Shown piece after piece: positions 1-10,636 of a stretch of DNA of 45,568 bases. Position 1 is the first letter of the stretch; each line of letters opens with the position of its first letter. This DNA is from Planctomycetota bacterium (GTDB lineage: Bacteria; Planctomycetota; SZUA-567), in contig JAISYD010000258.1 in NCBI GenBank assembly GCA_031270145.1, positions 1 to 45,568 of the forward strand. Direction: 5' to 3'. The translations under genes and the position numbers were made by a program. The notes below the pieces were generated by a model. It saw nothing but the letters and a program-made list of their open reading frames with translations. It had not been told where the DNA came from and did not search any database.

Positions 1-73
1 GAAACGCGGGAACGCGGCAAACGCCAAACGGCGGTTCCGCCCCGGGCGTCCATTGCCGGCCTATGCCGCCGGC

Positions 74-102
74 ATTATAGCCGGAAATTGACCGCGAGGC
101 AA
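74..102 (-). promoter_or_regulatory. Sigma70-type promoter reading out of the left edge
   Basis: On the minus strand a -35 TTGCCT (97-102) and a perfect -10 TATAAT (74-79) are separated by 17 bases. This would drive a gene starting left of the window. The rest of 1-187 holds no gene that I can support and only GC-rich sequence downstream of the MoxR stop codon. Confidence 0.5.
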
Positions 103-187
103 GGCGGTTCCGCTTGCCGGGGCATAACCCGGGCCGCCCCGCCCGGAAGGCCGGGGAGGATGGGCGCCCCGCGTCCGCGTCAGCCGC

Positions 188-1195
188 TCATCCTCCCGCG
201 ATCCGCGCGACCAGGGAACGCGGTTCCCCGCGATCCAGTTCCCCGACGGCCGCGATGATTTCGGCTACCGCTTGATCCTCGTCAAGCCCTTCCAGGCGGG
301 CCTGGTAGTCGAGGACGATCCGGTGGCGGAGGATCGGTACCGCCGCCGCCTTGACGTCCTCGAAGCCGACGGTGTCGCGCCCGTCCAGGAAGGCGCCCGC
401 CTTGGCCGCCGCCGCCAGGCCGATGACGGCGCGGGGGCTGGCCCCGAATTTGACTTTCCGGGCCGGGCCATCCGGCCCGGGGCGGGTGGCCAGGACCAGG
501 CGGGCGATGTAATCGGCCAGCGGGCTGGACAGGCTGATGCCGCGGACAGCCGCCATCGCCTTGGCGAAATCGCTTGGCGTCAGCTCCGCCGGCAAGTCCG
601 GCAACTCGCCCGCTTTGCCTAGGGCGATGTCCCGGAGTTCCTCCCGCCCCACCTGTCCGACCCGCAGCTTGAAGAGGAAGCGATCCAACTGCGCCTCGGG
701 CAGCGGATAGGTACCCTCAAGCTCAATGGGGTTCTGGGTGGCGAGGACGAAAAAAGGTTGCGGCAGACGATGGCTCTGTCCCAGCACCGTGACCTGGCCT
801 TCCTGCATGGCTTCGAGCAGGGCGGATTGGGTTTTGGGGCTGGCGCGGTTTATCTCGTCCGCCAGCACCAGGTTGGCGAAGATCGGGCCCGGGTTGAACT
901 CCAATTCCCGCCGTCCGTCGGTCTCGCGCAGCAGGTGCGAGCCGGTGATGTCCAGGGGCATGAGGTCGGGGGTGAACTGGATGCGGCCGGCCTTCAAGCC
1001 CGAGAGGCGGCAAAAGGCGCGCACCATTTGCGTTTTGCCCAGCCCCGGCAGACCTTCCAACAACAGATGTCCGCCCGCCAGCGTTCCGGCCAGGAGCAGC
1101 CGGAGCAAGCCCGGCTGTCCAAGGATCACCTCGTTCAGCCGCGCCTCGATCCGGCCTAGGGCCCGGCGGAGTTCGCCGTCGCGCTCATTCAACAT
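188..1195 (-). CDS. MoxR-family AAA+ ATPase
   Basis: This is a 335-residue MoxR-type AAA+ ATPase, a cytoplasmic chaperone-like ATPase class that usually helps assemble or activate partner complexes together with VWA, DUF58 or membrane proteins. The Walker A GLPGLGKT is at residues 48-55 and the Walker B LVLADE at about 109-114, followed by NRASPKTQ. The ATQNP sensor motif and the C-terminal lid domain are also present. The ATG at 1195 was chosen because GGGAGA lies just upstream and homology begins there. A much longer open frame continues upstream, but it is the shadow of the preceding gene. The start overlaps the end of the upstream membrane protein gene by 11 bases, so the two are probably translationally coupled. 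The substrate is unknown. Confidence 0.9.
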   Translation of the reverse strand: MLNERDGELRRALGRIEARLNEVILGQPGLLRLLLAGTLAGGHLLLEGLPGLGKTQMVRAFCRLSGLKAGRIQFTPDLMPLDITGSHLLRETDGRRELEFNPGPIFANLVLADEINRASPKTQSALLEAMQEGQVTVLGQSHRLPQPFFVLATQNPIELEGTYPLPEAQLDRFLFKLRVGQVGREELRDIALGKAGELPDLPAELTPSDFAKAMAAVRGISLSSPLADYIARLVLATRPGPDGPARKVKFGASPRAVIGLAAAAKAGAFLDGRDTVGFEDVKAAAVPILRHRIVLDYQARLEGLDEDQAVAEIIAAVGELDRGEPRSLVARIAGG

Positions 1196-2429
1196 CTTCT
1201 CCCAGTTTGGAAAAATAGCGCTCGACCGCCCGGGCCCGCTCCGGGCCCAGCGCCGCCGTCCCGGTTCCGGCGAACACCCGCCCGGGAGCGTCCACGGCGC
1301 GCCGCCAGATCGGGCGGAACTCCTCCGGCGGCAGGGCGGCGGACGGCGCGATCCGTTCCAGCCGCAGTCTTTGTTTCGGCTCGGACGCCTCGCCTGGCGG
1401 CAGGGGGTGGTAGCGGAAACGTCCCCCGTCCGGCGGCCCGCCGCCGAAAACCAGGGGCGCCTCGCCCGGCTCCCGGCCCGCGCCGCCGCCGCCCGCCCGG
1501 CCGCCGGCCCCGAATTCCGCCATCCGCCCTTCCTGGCGCTCCAATGCCCGCCGCAACTCTTCCAGCGTCTCGCGGCTTGGCGGATAAGGCTGCGGCGAAG
1601 CGCCGGCCGGTCTTTCGGAGCTTGCCGCGCCGGCTTCGGAAAGCGTTTGCCGCCAAGCCTCCCGCAGTTCCGGCGGCAATTTGTCCGGGCCGCCCTCGTA
1701 TTGGGCCAGTTGTTCGAGCGCCTGGAACATTTCCGCCAGGGTTTCGTCCCTGTCCCGGCCCCGGTCCGGTTGGGAAGCGGCGGCATCGATCCGATCCAGG
1801 GCCTCGGCCAGTCGTTCCCGCCGTTCGGCCTGGGCGGTCCGGAGCCGTCCCGGCAATAGGGAGAGCGCCTCGGCGGCCGCCTCGGGGTTGTTTTCGGCCA
1901 AATCCCGCAACCGTTCCAACTGCCGGCGCAAGCTCTCGGCATCCGGTTGGGCCAGCGTCTCCGGCTCCGCCGCCGCCACTTCCCGTTCCAGCCGGGCGAT
2001 TTCCGGCGCCAACCCGGCGCCGGAAATGCCGACGCTCGCCTCCGGCGCCGGCGCCAACCAGGCCGCCAGCAGGAAAAGCGCGGGCCAAGCCAGACATTTG
2101 AGCAAATGGGTCGGCGAGAGCCCCGGCCTGACGCCGGTTGGCGGCGGCGCCTGTCCGGCGATGACGCTTCCCCCGGCGCGGTTATGCAGATCCAGCCAGG
2201 CCAGGGCATAGGCGGCGGTGAAACGCCGGGTTTTCCCGGGTATGGCCTGGATCAGGGCGGAAAGCAATGCCGCCAGGGCGGCCAGGCTGGGCAACGGCGG
2301 CGGAATCGCCGCCGCCAACCCCGGCAGTTTGCTTGCCAGCAGGAAACCGCCTAGGGCGTACATGCGCAGCGGCGCCGTCGCCGCCAAGCGATCCAGGAAC
2401 AGGGCCAGGTTGAATATGGTTGCCCGCAT
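1185..2429 (-). CDS. Membrane-anchored coiled-coil protein of a MoxR operon
   Basis: The 414-residue product is not a family I recognise. It has three likely membrane segments (about residues 22-40, 45-63 and 111-127). A long Ala/Glu/Arg/Leu-rich helical region of about 143-250 with coiled-coil character follows, then a Pro/Gly-rich low-complexity stretch (about 300-350) and a short C-terminal domain. It lies directly upstream of the MoxR ATPase and overlaps it, which suggests that it is the membrane partner of that ATPase. MoxR loci often carry such poorly conserved membrane proteins. The ATG at 2429 has a modest GGGGATC upstream. The function is inferred from context only. Confidence 0.7.
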   Translation of the reverse strand: MRATIFNLALFLDRLAATAPLRMYALGGFLLASKLPGLAAAIPPPLPSLAALAALLSALIQAIPGKTRRFTAAYALAWLDLHNRAGGSVIAGQAPPPTGVRPGLSPTHLLKCLAWPALFLLAAWLAPAPEASVGISGAGLAPEIARLEREVAAAEPETLAQPDAESLRRQLERLRDLAENNPEAAAEALSLLPGRLRTAQAERRERLAEALDRIDAAASQPDRGRDRDETLAEMFQALEQLAQYEGGPDKLPPELREAWRQTLSEAGAASSERPAGASPQPYPPSRETLEELRRALERQEGRMAEFGAGGRAGGGGAGREPGEAPLVFGGGPPDGGRFRYHPLPPGEASEPKQRLRLERIAPSAALPPEEFRPIWRRAVDAPGRVFAGTGTAALGPERARAVERYFSKLGEDVE

Positions 2430-2496
2430 GCCGATCCCCGCGCCAACCGCCGCCGATCCGATTTTAGTCGTTTTTCGGCGGCGGCCGGCGGCGGAA

Positions 2497-4089
2497 TCAT
2501 TGCTGTTTAAGCAGCAGGAAACGCTCGCTATCGCCGAGGCTGACCAGAAGCAGGAGCTTTTCCTTGGCCGCGTTGTCCTTGAGCAGCTTGCGGAAAGTCG
2601 CCACGTCGGACACCGGCAAGCGCTCGATTTGCAGAATCACCGCGCCTGGCCGCAGACCCTTCTCGGCCGCGTCGCTTCCCTCCTCCACCTTGGTTATGAC
2701 CACGCCGGAGGCGATCTTTTCCGGAAGATTGAACTCCTCCCGGGCCCGCGCGTCGAGATTCCTCACCGTGACGCCAATACGGGAGCCGGCGGTCTCGGCC
2801 TGGCCGTCGCCCGGTCCCCGGCCGTCGCCCGGCCGCCGGCCGCCGCGGGCGCGGGAATAGAGGTCGTTCGGCTGGAGGGCGATGTTGATCGCCAGCTTCA
2901 TTTTTTCGCCGTTCCGGATCGCCTCCACCGGCACGTCCCGGCCCGGCGCCGTTTCGGCCACCAGGTAGCGCAGGTGCTCGTTGTCCTTGATGGCGATGCC
3001 GTCGAAGTTGACGATCAAATCGCCCTGCCGGAGTCCGGCCTTGCCGGCCGGGCCGCTCGGGTCGATGCGGGCCACCAGGACGCCGGTGCCGTCATGCCCC
3101 AGTTCGCGGCTGATTTCCTCGTCCTCGGGGTTCATCTCGATCCCGAGCCAGCCGCGGGTGACCTCGCCCTTCTCAATAAGCTGGCTAATGACCGACTTGG
3201 CCTGGTTGATGGGGATGGCGAAGCCGATGCCGATTGAGCCGCCGCCGCCGCCGCGGGTGGAAATCATGGTGTTCAATCCCACCACCTCGCCGTCAAGGTT
3301 GACCAGCGGCCCGCCGGAATTGCCGGGGTTGATGGAGGCGTCGGTCTGGATGAAGCGCTCGTAGGCGATTTCCCCGAGCGTGCGGCCCTTGGCCGAAACC
3401 ACGCCCTGGGTGACGCTTTGCTTGAAGTTCAGCGGGGAGCCGATGGCCAGGACGATGTTGCCGGGCTTTATCTCGTCCGAGTCGCCCAGGCGGGCGAAGG
3501 GCATTTTGGCCGGGTGATCGGTCAGCCGGATGACCGCCAGATCGGAATTGGGGTCCCGGCCCACGACCTCGGCCTTGTAGGTCTTGCCCTTCTCGTTCGG
3601 GAATTCCACCTTGATGGAGTCGGCGTCGGCCACCACGTGGTTGTTGGTCAGAATGTGGCCCTGGGCGTCGATGATCACGCCGCTGCCCACGCCCTGGCTC
3701 CGGCGGGGCATTTCCGGGGAAAAGCGCCGGCGCAGCCTGGGGGCCAGTTCGCGCGGCAGTTGCGGAATCTGATCGAAAAAGCGGTCCAGGAAGTCCGGAC
3801 CATCGTCATCCTCTCCGCCGTCCCCGGATACGGGCAGGTTCTTTTCGGTTTCGATCCCGACCACGGCGGGGCCGACCCGTTCGACCACCTCGGCGAAGGC
3901 GTTGGACATGGCCTTGGCCACCTTGATGTTCTCGGACTCGCCGGCCGGCGTCCGGGCGGCGGCCGCCAGGGTCAGCAGGAAAAACAGGGCGAGGGCCGGG
4001 AACAGCCAGAGGGGCCGGACGAAGCCGGCGGCGAGCGGCATGACCGCGATGGGCCTGGCCAAACGCCGGCAAGCGAGGATGTGGCGCAT
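2497..4089 (-). CDS. htrA: HtrA/DegP-type envelope serine protease with two PDZ domains
   Basis: This 530-residue trypsin-like serine protease and chaperone degrades misfolded envelope proteins. A hydrophobic N-terminal segment (about residues 27-45) is a signal peptide or anchor. The catalytic triad is visible as H151 (TNNHVV), D183 (NSDLAVI) and S258 (GNSGGPL). Two PDZ domains follow (about 320-410 and 440-525), separated by an Arg/Gly/Asp-rich linker. The ATG at 4089 is preferred over upstream ATGs because AGGAG lies six bases before it. A Gly run (about 280-285) sits in the protease domain. The gene is downstream of gyrA with a gap of about 150 bases, so it may be cotranscribed with gyrA or have its own promoter. 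Confidence 0.93.
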   Translation of the reverse strand: MRHILACRRLARPIAVMPLAAGFVRPLWLFPALALFFLLTLAAAARTPAGESENIKVAKAMSNAFAEVVERVGPAVVGIETEKNLPVSGDGGEDDDGPDFLDRFFDQIPQLPRELAPRLRRRFSPEMPRRSQGVGSGVIIDAQGHILTNNHVVADADSIKVEFPNEKGKTYKAEVVGRDPNSDLAVIRLTDHPAKMPFARLGDSDEIKPGNIVLAIGSPLNFKQSVTQGVVSAKGRTLGEIAYERFIQTDASINPGNSGGPLVNLDGEVVGLNTMISTRGGGGGSIGIGFAIPINQAKSVISQLIEKGEVTRGWLGIEMNPEDEEISRELGHDGTGVLVARIDPSGPAGKAGLRQGDLIVNFDGIAIKDNEHLRYLVAETAPGRDVPVEAIRNGEKMKLAINIALQPNDLYSRARGGRRPGDGRGPGDGQAETAGSRIGVTVRNLDARAREEFNLPEKIASGVVITKVEEGSDAAEKGLRPGAVILQIERLPVSDVATFRKLLKDNAAKEKLLLLVSLGDSERFLLLKQQ

Positions 4090-4236
4090 TTTTTCTCCTA
4101 AGCAGAAATGCCGCATGAAAAATATCCTGACCGTGGGCCAAAAAACAGCGGTTTTTCGGCACACACAATAAAGTTTTGTCCGTCCGGCGGCGCCATCCTT
4201 CGCTTTTTCCCCTGCCGGGCCGCGCGGCCCGGGTCG

Positions 4237-6735
4237 CTAGCCCTCCTCGCCGCCGCCGGAAACGTATTCCGCCCCGTCGCCGTCCTTGTCGTCGCGGTCG
4301 CCGGGCGCCGCCCGCGCCACCGCCACCAGGGCGTCGTCGTCCTTCAGGCGTATGGCCTTGACCCCCTGGGTGTTGCGGCCGATGACCCGGATGCTGTTCA
4401 CCGGGATGCGGACCACCATCCCCTTGGAGGTGATGAGCATGACGTCGTCGTCCTCCCGCACCGTCATGCAGGCCACCACCGGTCCGGTCTTGTCGGTGAC
4501 GTTCATGTTGATGACCCCCCGGGCGCCGCGCCGGGTGAGGCGGTAATCGGCGAAATCGGAGCGCTTGCCGAAGCCGGAGGCGGAGAGGGTGAGGACGGAG
4601 CAGTTTGGCGCCAGCGCCAGCAGGCTGATGCAGACGTCGTCGTCCTGGAGGCTCATGCCGTTCACCCCGGCGGCGCCCCGGCCCATGCTCCGCACGTCCT
4701 CTTCCTTGAAGTGGCAGGCCAGGCCGTTCCGGGAGGCCAGCATCAGCTCGTCCGTTCCGCCGGTCATCACCACCCCGATCAGTTCGTCGCCGTCGCCGAT
4801 GTTGACGGCGCGGATGCCGCCCTTCTTGGGATGCTGGAAGGCGGAAAGCACCGTCTTCTTGATGACGCCCTGCCGGGTGGCCATGACCAGGAAGTGATCG
4901 TCGTCGAAGGTCCGCACCGGGATCATCGCCGACACCTTCTCCTCCGCGGCGAGGGAAAGGACGTTGGCGATGGAGCGGCCCTTGGCGGCGCGGCCCATCT
5001 CCGGCACGTCGTAGACCTTGAGCCAGTGGACCTGCCCCCTGGTGGTGAAGAAGAGGATGTAGTCGTGGGTGGCGCCGACGAAGAGGCGCTCGATGAAGTC
5101 GCCGTCCTTGAGGTTGGAGCCGGCGACGCCCTTGCCGCCCCGGCCCTGTTTCCGGTAGGCGTCCAGCGCCATGCGCTTGAGGTAGCCGTCGTGCGACACC
5201 ACCACCACCATCTCCTCCTCGGCGATCATGTCCTCGAGCGAGATGTCCTCGGCGGCGGCCACGATTTCGGAGCGGCGGCCGTCGCCGTATTTCTCGATCA
5301 GCTCCAGGCAGTCCTCGCGAATGATGGCGGTGACCAGGCCGCGGTCGGCCAGGATGGCCCGGTAGTCGGCGATTTTCCCGACCAACTCGGCGTATTCGTT
5401 CTCCAGTTCCCGGCGCTGCAGGCCGGTGAGGCGCGACAGGCGCATTTCCAGGATGGCACCGGCCTGGACCTCGGAAAGGGCGAAGGAGGCGATCAGGGCC
5501 GAGCGGGCGGCCGGGACGTCGGGCGAGCCGCGGATGACCCCGATGACCTTGTCGATGTCGTCGAGGGCTTTCAGGAGGCCCTCGAGGATATGGGCTCTGG
5601 CCTCGGCCCGCTTCAGGAGGTACACGGTCCGGCGCCGGATGACCTCGAAGCGGTGGTCGCGGTGGCACTCCAGCATCTGCTTGAGGTTCAGGGTCTCCGG
5701 CCGGCCCTTGACCAGGGCGATGTTGTTGATGGAGAAGTTGGACTGGAGCGGGGTGAGCTTGTAAAGCTGGTTCAGGACGATGTCCGAGTCCTCGCCCGCC
5801 TTCAGCTCGACGACGATGCGGATGCCGTCCTTGTTGGAGTAGTCGTGGATGTTGGCGATGCCGTCGATCCGGCCGTCCTTCACCACTTCGGCGATTTTCT
5901 CGACCAGGGTGGCCAGATTGACCTGGTAGGGGATTTCGGTGACCACGATAGACTGGCGGCCGTTCTTGGCGGTTTCGGTGTGGCAGCGGGCGCGCACGGT
6001 GACCTGGCCCCGGCCGGTGTGGTAAGCCTTGTGGATGCCCTCCCGGCCGCAGATGAGGCTGCCGGTGGGGAAGTCGGGGCCGGGGATGTGGCGGATGAGA
6101 TCCCGGATTTGGATGCCCGGGTCGTCGAGCAGGGCGATTAGCCCCTTGCAGATCTCGGCCAGGTTGTGGGGCGGGATGGAGGTGGCCATGCCCACGGCGA
6201 TGCCGGTGGCGCCGTTCAGCAGGAGCATGGGGGCCTTGGCCGGCATCACTTGCGGCTCTTGCGAGGAGTCGTCGTAATTGGGGACGAAGTCCACCGTGTC
6301 CTTGTCGAGGTCGGCCAGCATCTCGGCGGCGATTTTCGCCATGCGGCATTCGGTGTAGCGCTGGGCCGCCGCCGGGTAGCCGTCGATGGAGCCGAAGTTG
6401 CCCTGGGGATCGACCAGCGGGTAGCGTACCGAGAAGTCCTGGGCCAGCCGCACCAGGGCGTCGTAGATGGAGGCGTCGCCGTGGGGGTGGTAGTTGCCCA
6501 TGCAGTCGCCGACCACCTTGGCGCATTTGCGGTACTTGGCGCCGGCGGTGAGGTTCAGGTCGCTCATGGAATAAAGGATGCGGCGCTGCACCGGCTTCAG
6601 GCCGTCCCGGGCGTCCGGCAGGGCGCGGGAGACGATGACCGACATGGAATAGGTCAGGTAGGAATTTTTCAGCTCGTCTTCGATGGGCAGGGGCTTGACG
6701 CCCGCCGTCTGGGTATTGAAAAGGTTGGAGCTCAT
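4237..6735 (-). CDS. gyrA: DNA gyrase subunit A
   Basis: GyrA (832 residues) is the DNA breakage-reunion subunit of gyrase and forms an A2B2 complex with GyrB to introduce negative supercoils. The catalytic tyrosine is Y127 (AAQRYTE). The quinolone-determining region reads HPHGDASIYD, so alanine (A88) stands where E. coli has Ser83. The GyrA box appears as QGRGGKG at the start of the C-terminal beta-pinwheel domain that wraps DNA. The C-terminus ends in an acidic, Gly-rich tail. The ATG at 6735 has GGGAGA upstream and begins 43 bases after the gyrB stop codon, consistent with a gyrB-gyrA operon. Confidence 0.97.
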   Translation of the reverse strand: MSSNLFNTQTAGVKPLPIEDELKNSYLTYSMSVIVSRALPDARDGLKPVQRRILYSMSDLNLTAGAKYRKCAKVVGDCMGNYHPHGDASIYDALVRLAQDFSVRYPLVDPQGNFGSIDGYPAAAQRYTECRMAKIAAEMLADLDKDTVDFVPNYDDSSQEPQVMPAKAPMLLLNGATGIAVGMATSIPPHNLAEICKGLIALLDDPGIQIRDLIRHIPGPDFPTGSLICGREGIHKAYHTGRGQVTVRARCHTETAKNGRQSIVVTEIPYQVNLATLVEKIAEVVKDGRIDGIANIHDYSNKDGIRIVVELKAGEDSDIVLNQLYKLTPLQSNFSINNIALVKGRPETLNLKQMLECHRDHRFEVIRRRTVYLLKRAEARAHILEGLLKALDDIDKVIGVIRGSPDVPAARSALIASFALSEVQAGAILEMRLSRLTGLQRRELENEYAELVGKIADYRAILADRGLVTAIIREDCLELIEKYGDGRRSEIVAAAEDISLEDMIAEEEMVVVVSHDGYLKRMALDAYRKQGRGGKGVAGSNLKDGDFIERLFVGATHDYILFFTTRGQVHWLKVYDVPEMGRAAKGRSIANVLSLAAEEKVSAMIPVRTFDDDHFLVMATRQGVIKKTVLSAFQHPKKGGIRAVNIGDGDELIGVVMTGGTDELMLASRNGLACHFKEEDVRSMGRGAAGVNGMSLQDDDVCISLLALAPNCSVLTLSASGFGKRSDFADYRLTRRGARGVINMNVTDKTGPVVACMTVREDDDVMLITSKGMVVRIPVNSIRVIGRNTQGVKAIRLKDDDALVAVARAAPGDRDDKDGDGAEYVSGGGEEG

Positions 6736-6778
6736 GGGTGGCGGTTCTCCCGGGTGTCGTTGCGGATGCGGTTTTTGC

Positions 6779-9247
<2,469 letters not shown>

Positions 9248-9399
9248 ATGCCCTCTTTCCTGTCCGGCGTCCGGGGACGCCTTCGCCATAATAAAATAAT
9301 AAACCAGACCATTCGGCGGGGAACAGCCGTTTCCCGCCGGCGCCAAGACGGCCCCGGGTCTCCGGCCGGCTGAAAAAGCAACCGGAACCGGAAAAATCC

Positions 9400-9427
9400 A
9401 TTATAGACTTGCCGGCGTTTTCCGCAA
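9400..9427 (-). promoter_or_regulatory. Promoter of gyrB
   Basis: On the minus strand a -35 TTGCGG (9422-9427) and a perfect -10 TATAAT (9400-9405) are separated by 16 bases. They would give a 5' leader of roughly 145 bases before the gyrB ATG. The 367-base divergent region between gyrB and the lgt-like gene (9248-9614) contains no gene that I can support. I see no comparably good promoter for the lgt-like gene in it. Confidence 0.6.
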
Positions 9428-9614
9428 GGAAGAATTCGCCTGTTTTGCTGAAGCTCTCTTCCCCTCCCGTCTTCTCCCCTTTCTCCGGATCACAGTACTG
9501 AACGCGCCTTCGCTGCAAATTCCGCCTGAAATTTAACGGCAATCCCCGGGCCGGCGCGGACACTAACCCGGGGGATCGCGTTTCAATGGGCCGGGATCGG
9601 GGACTGGACAAAGC

Positions 9615-10469
9615 ATGAAAACCCTTCTTTTTACCCTGCCGATCGGGGACGGCTTCCCGGTATTCGGCTTTTTCCCGCCGCTGGCGCTGGGGATTGCGGT
9701 CGCTATCGGTTGGGCCTGGGCGAGAGCGAAAAAAAGGGGCCTGCCCGCCAATGCGGCAATCGACGCCGGCCTCTTGTCAACCTTCGTCGGGGTGGCGGGC
9801 GCCAGGTTTTTCTATCTCCATTTCGACTATTATCCGATCAGCGGCTCCGATCGAATTGATGTCGGCTGGTTTGAAATCGGGCAAGGCGGGCTGTCCTTTT
9901 TCGGCGGCCTGTTGTCCGCCGCCCTGGCCGTGTGGATTTACGCGCGGCTCCGGAAAATATCCTTCGGCGCGCTGGCCGACGCCTACGCCGCCCCCTTGGC
10001 CGCGGGCATGGCGATTGGAAGCGTCGGCTGTTTGCTCAGCGGCTGTTGCTGGGGCAAAATAACGCCTTTCGCATTTCCCCTGGGGATGCGCTTCCCCGAG
10101 GAAACGGAGGTCATGACCAGGCAATGGCTGGATTTCGTGGAACGGCCGGAATTTTGGGACGCCCTGACCCTAAGCCTGGGCTATCCCGCCGAAACCGCTC
10201 CCGAGCTGCCGGTTTATCCCACCCAAATCATCTCCGTCCTGGGCCTTTTCGGCCTGACGGGGCTTTTGCTTTGGCGCGAGCGGCGCTGGAAAAACCGCCG
10301 CCCCGGTCAAACCTTCGCGGCGTTTCTGCTCGGTTACGCCATTGGCCGTTTTTTCATCGAATTTTGGCGCGACGACACGCCGAACCTTCTGGGAATGGGT
10401 TCATTCGCCGGACTGCATTCCGGCCAATGGCTGGCGCTGGGGCTGTTCCTGGCGGTCGGCGCCGCGTGA
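9615..10469 (+). CDS. lgt: Lgt-like prolipoprotein diacylglyceryl transferase (divergent active site)
   Basis: The 284-residue polytopic membrane protein matches Lgt, which transfers diacylglycerol from phosphatidylglycerol to the lipobox cysteine of prolipoproteins in the inner membrane. It has about seven hydrophobic segments, a GGLSFFGG motif (91-98), a GSVGCLLSGCCWG motif (135-147) and a C-terminal GRFFIEFWRDD motif. The last keeps the arginine matching the essential E. coli R239. However, the position of E. coli H103 is Phe (F96), and the Arg of the usual GRxG signature (E. coli R143) is Ser (S136). Non-His residues at the first site occur in distant Lgt homologues. The loss of both is odd, so a paralogue with altered function is possible. 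Ribosome binding before the ATG is weak. Confidence 0.72.
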   Translation: MKTLLFTLPIGDGFPVFGFFPPLALGIAVAIGWAWARAKKRGLPANAAIDAGLLSTFVGVAGARFFYLHFDYYPISGSDRIDVGWFEIGQGGLSFFGGLLSAALAVWIYARLRKISFGALADAYAAPLAAGMAIGSVGCLLSGCCWGKITPFAFPLGMRFPEETEVMTRQWLDFVERPEFWDALTLSLGYPAETAPELPVYPTQIISVLGLFGLTGLLLWRERRWKNRRPGQTFAAFLLGYAIGRFFIEFWRDDTPNLLGMGSFAGLHSGQWLALGLFLAVGAA

Positions 10470-10550
10470 GCGGGCCTGGGCCGAAAGCGCCGGGGAACGC
10501 CCCAACCACTCGCCGATCCCGGCGCTTGAGCAAAATAACGGGAATGGGTC

Positions 10551-10579
10551 TTGACGGATTTTTACCGGGCTGGTAAAAT
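10551..10579 (+). promoter_or_regulatory. Promoter of the first TRAP operon
   Basis: A -35 TTGACG (10551-10556) and a -10 TAAAAT (10574-10579) are separated by exactly 17 bases. The predicted start of transcription is near 10586, giving a leader of about 50 bases before dctP. The -10 lies inside a perfect palindrome, which suggests repressor control. Confidence 0.6.
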
Positions 10580-10599
10580 CAACGTTGATTTTACCAGCC
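10568..10599. promoter_or_regulatory. Perfect 32-bp palindrome, probable operator over the -10 and start site
   Basis: Bases 10568-10583 are the exact reverse complement of 10584-10599, with AACGTT at the centre and no loop. The palindrome covers the -10 element and the predicted transcription start of the TRAP operon, which is the classic position for a repressor site. The central CG resembles LacI-family operators, but that is inference. Six T residues follow (10600-10605), so the same sequence could also act as a terminator for read-through from the lgt-like gene. An upstream TTTTACC (10560-10566) can pair alternatively with GGTAAAA (10572-10578). Confidence 0.6.
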
Positions 10600-10636
10600 T
10601 TTTTTGTCCGGCGGCATAAACCGAAGGAGGAATCAC

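Noticed and set aside
188..2209. A single 673-residue open frame on the minus strand that includes the MoxR ATPase
   Set aside because: Only the last 335 residues match the family. The upstream part is Arg/Pro-rich low-complexity sequence in the alternate frame of the membrane protein gene, and a ribosome binding site precedes the internal ATG at 1195.
4215..4232. An 18-base perfect GC palindrome just after the gyrA stop codon, as a terminator
   Set aside because: No T tract follows it on the transcribed strand, so it is not a convincing intrinsic terminator. GC-only palindromes are common in this composition.
4108..6141. A 677-residue plus-strand frame opposite gyrA
   Set aside because: It is antisense to a clear gyrA and consists of Val/Asp/Gly/His runs expected from the complementary codons.
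3806..6526. A 906-residue minus-strand frame overlapping gyrA and htrA
   Set aside because: It is an Arg/Pro/Gly-rich shadow frame of gyrA caused by high GC at third positions, and no family motif is visible.
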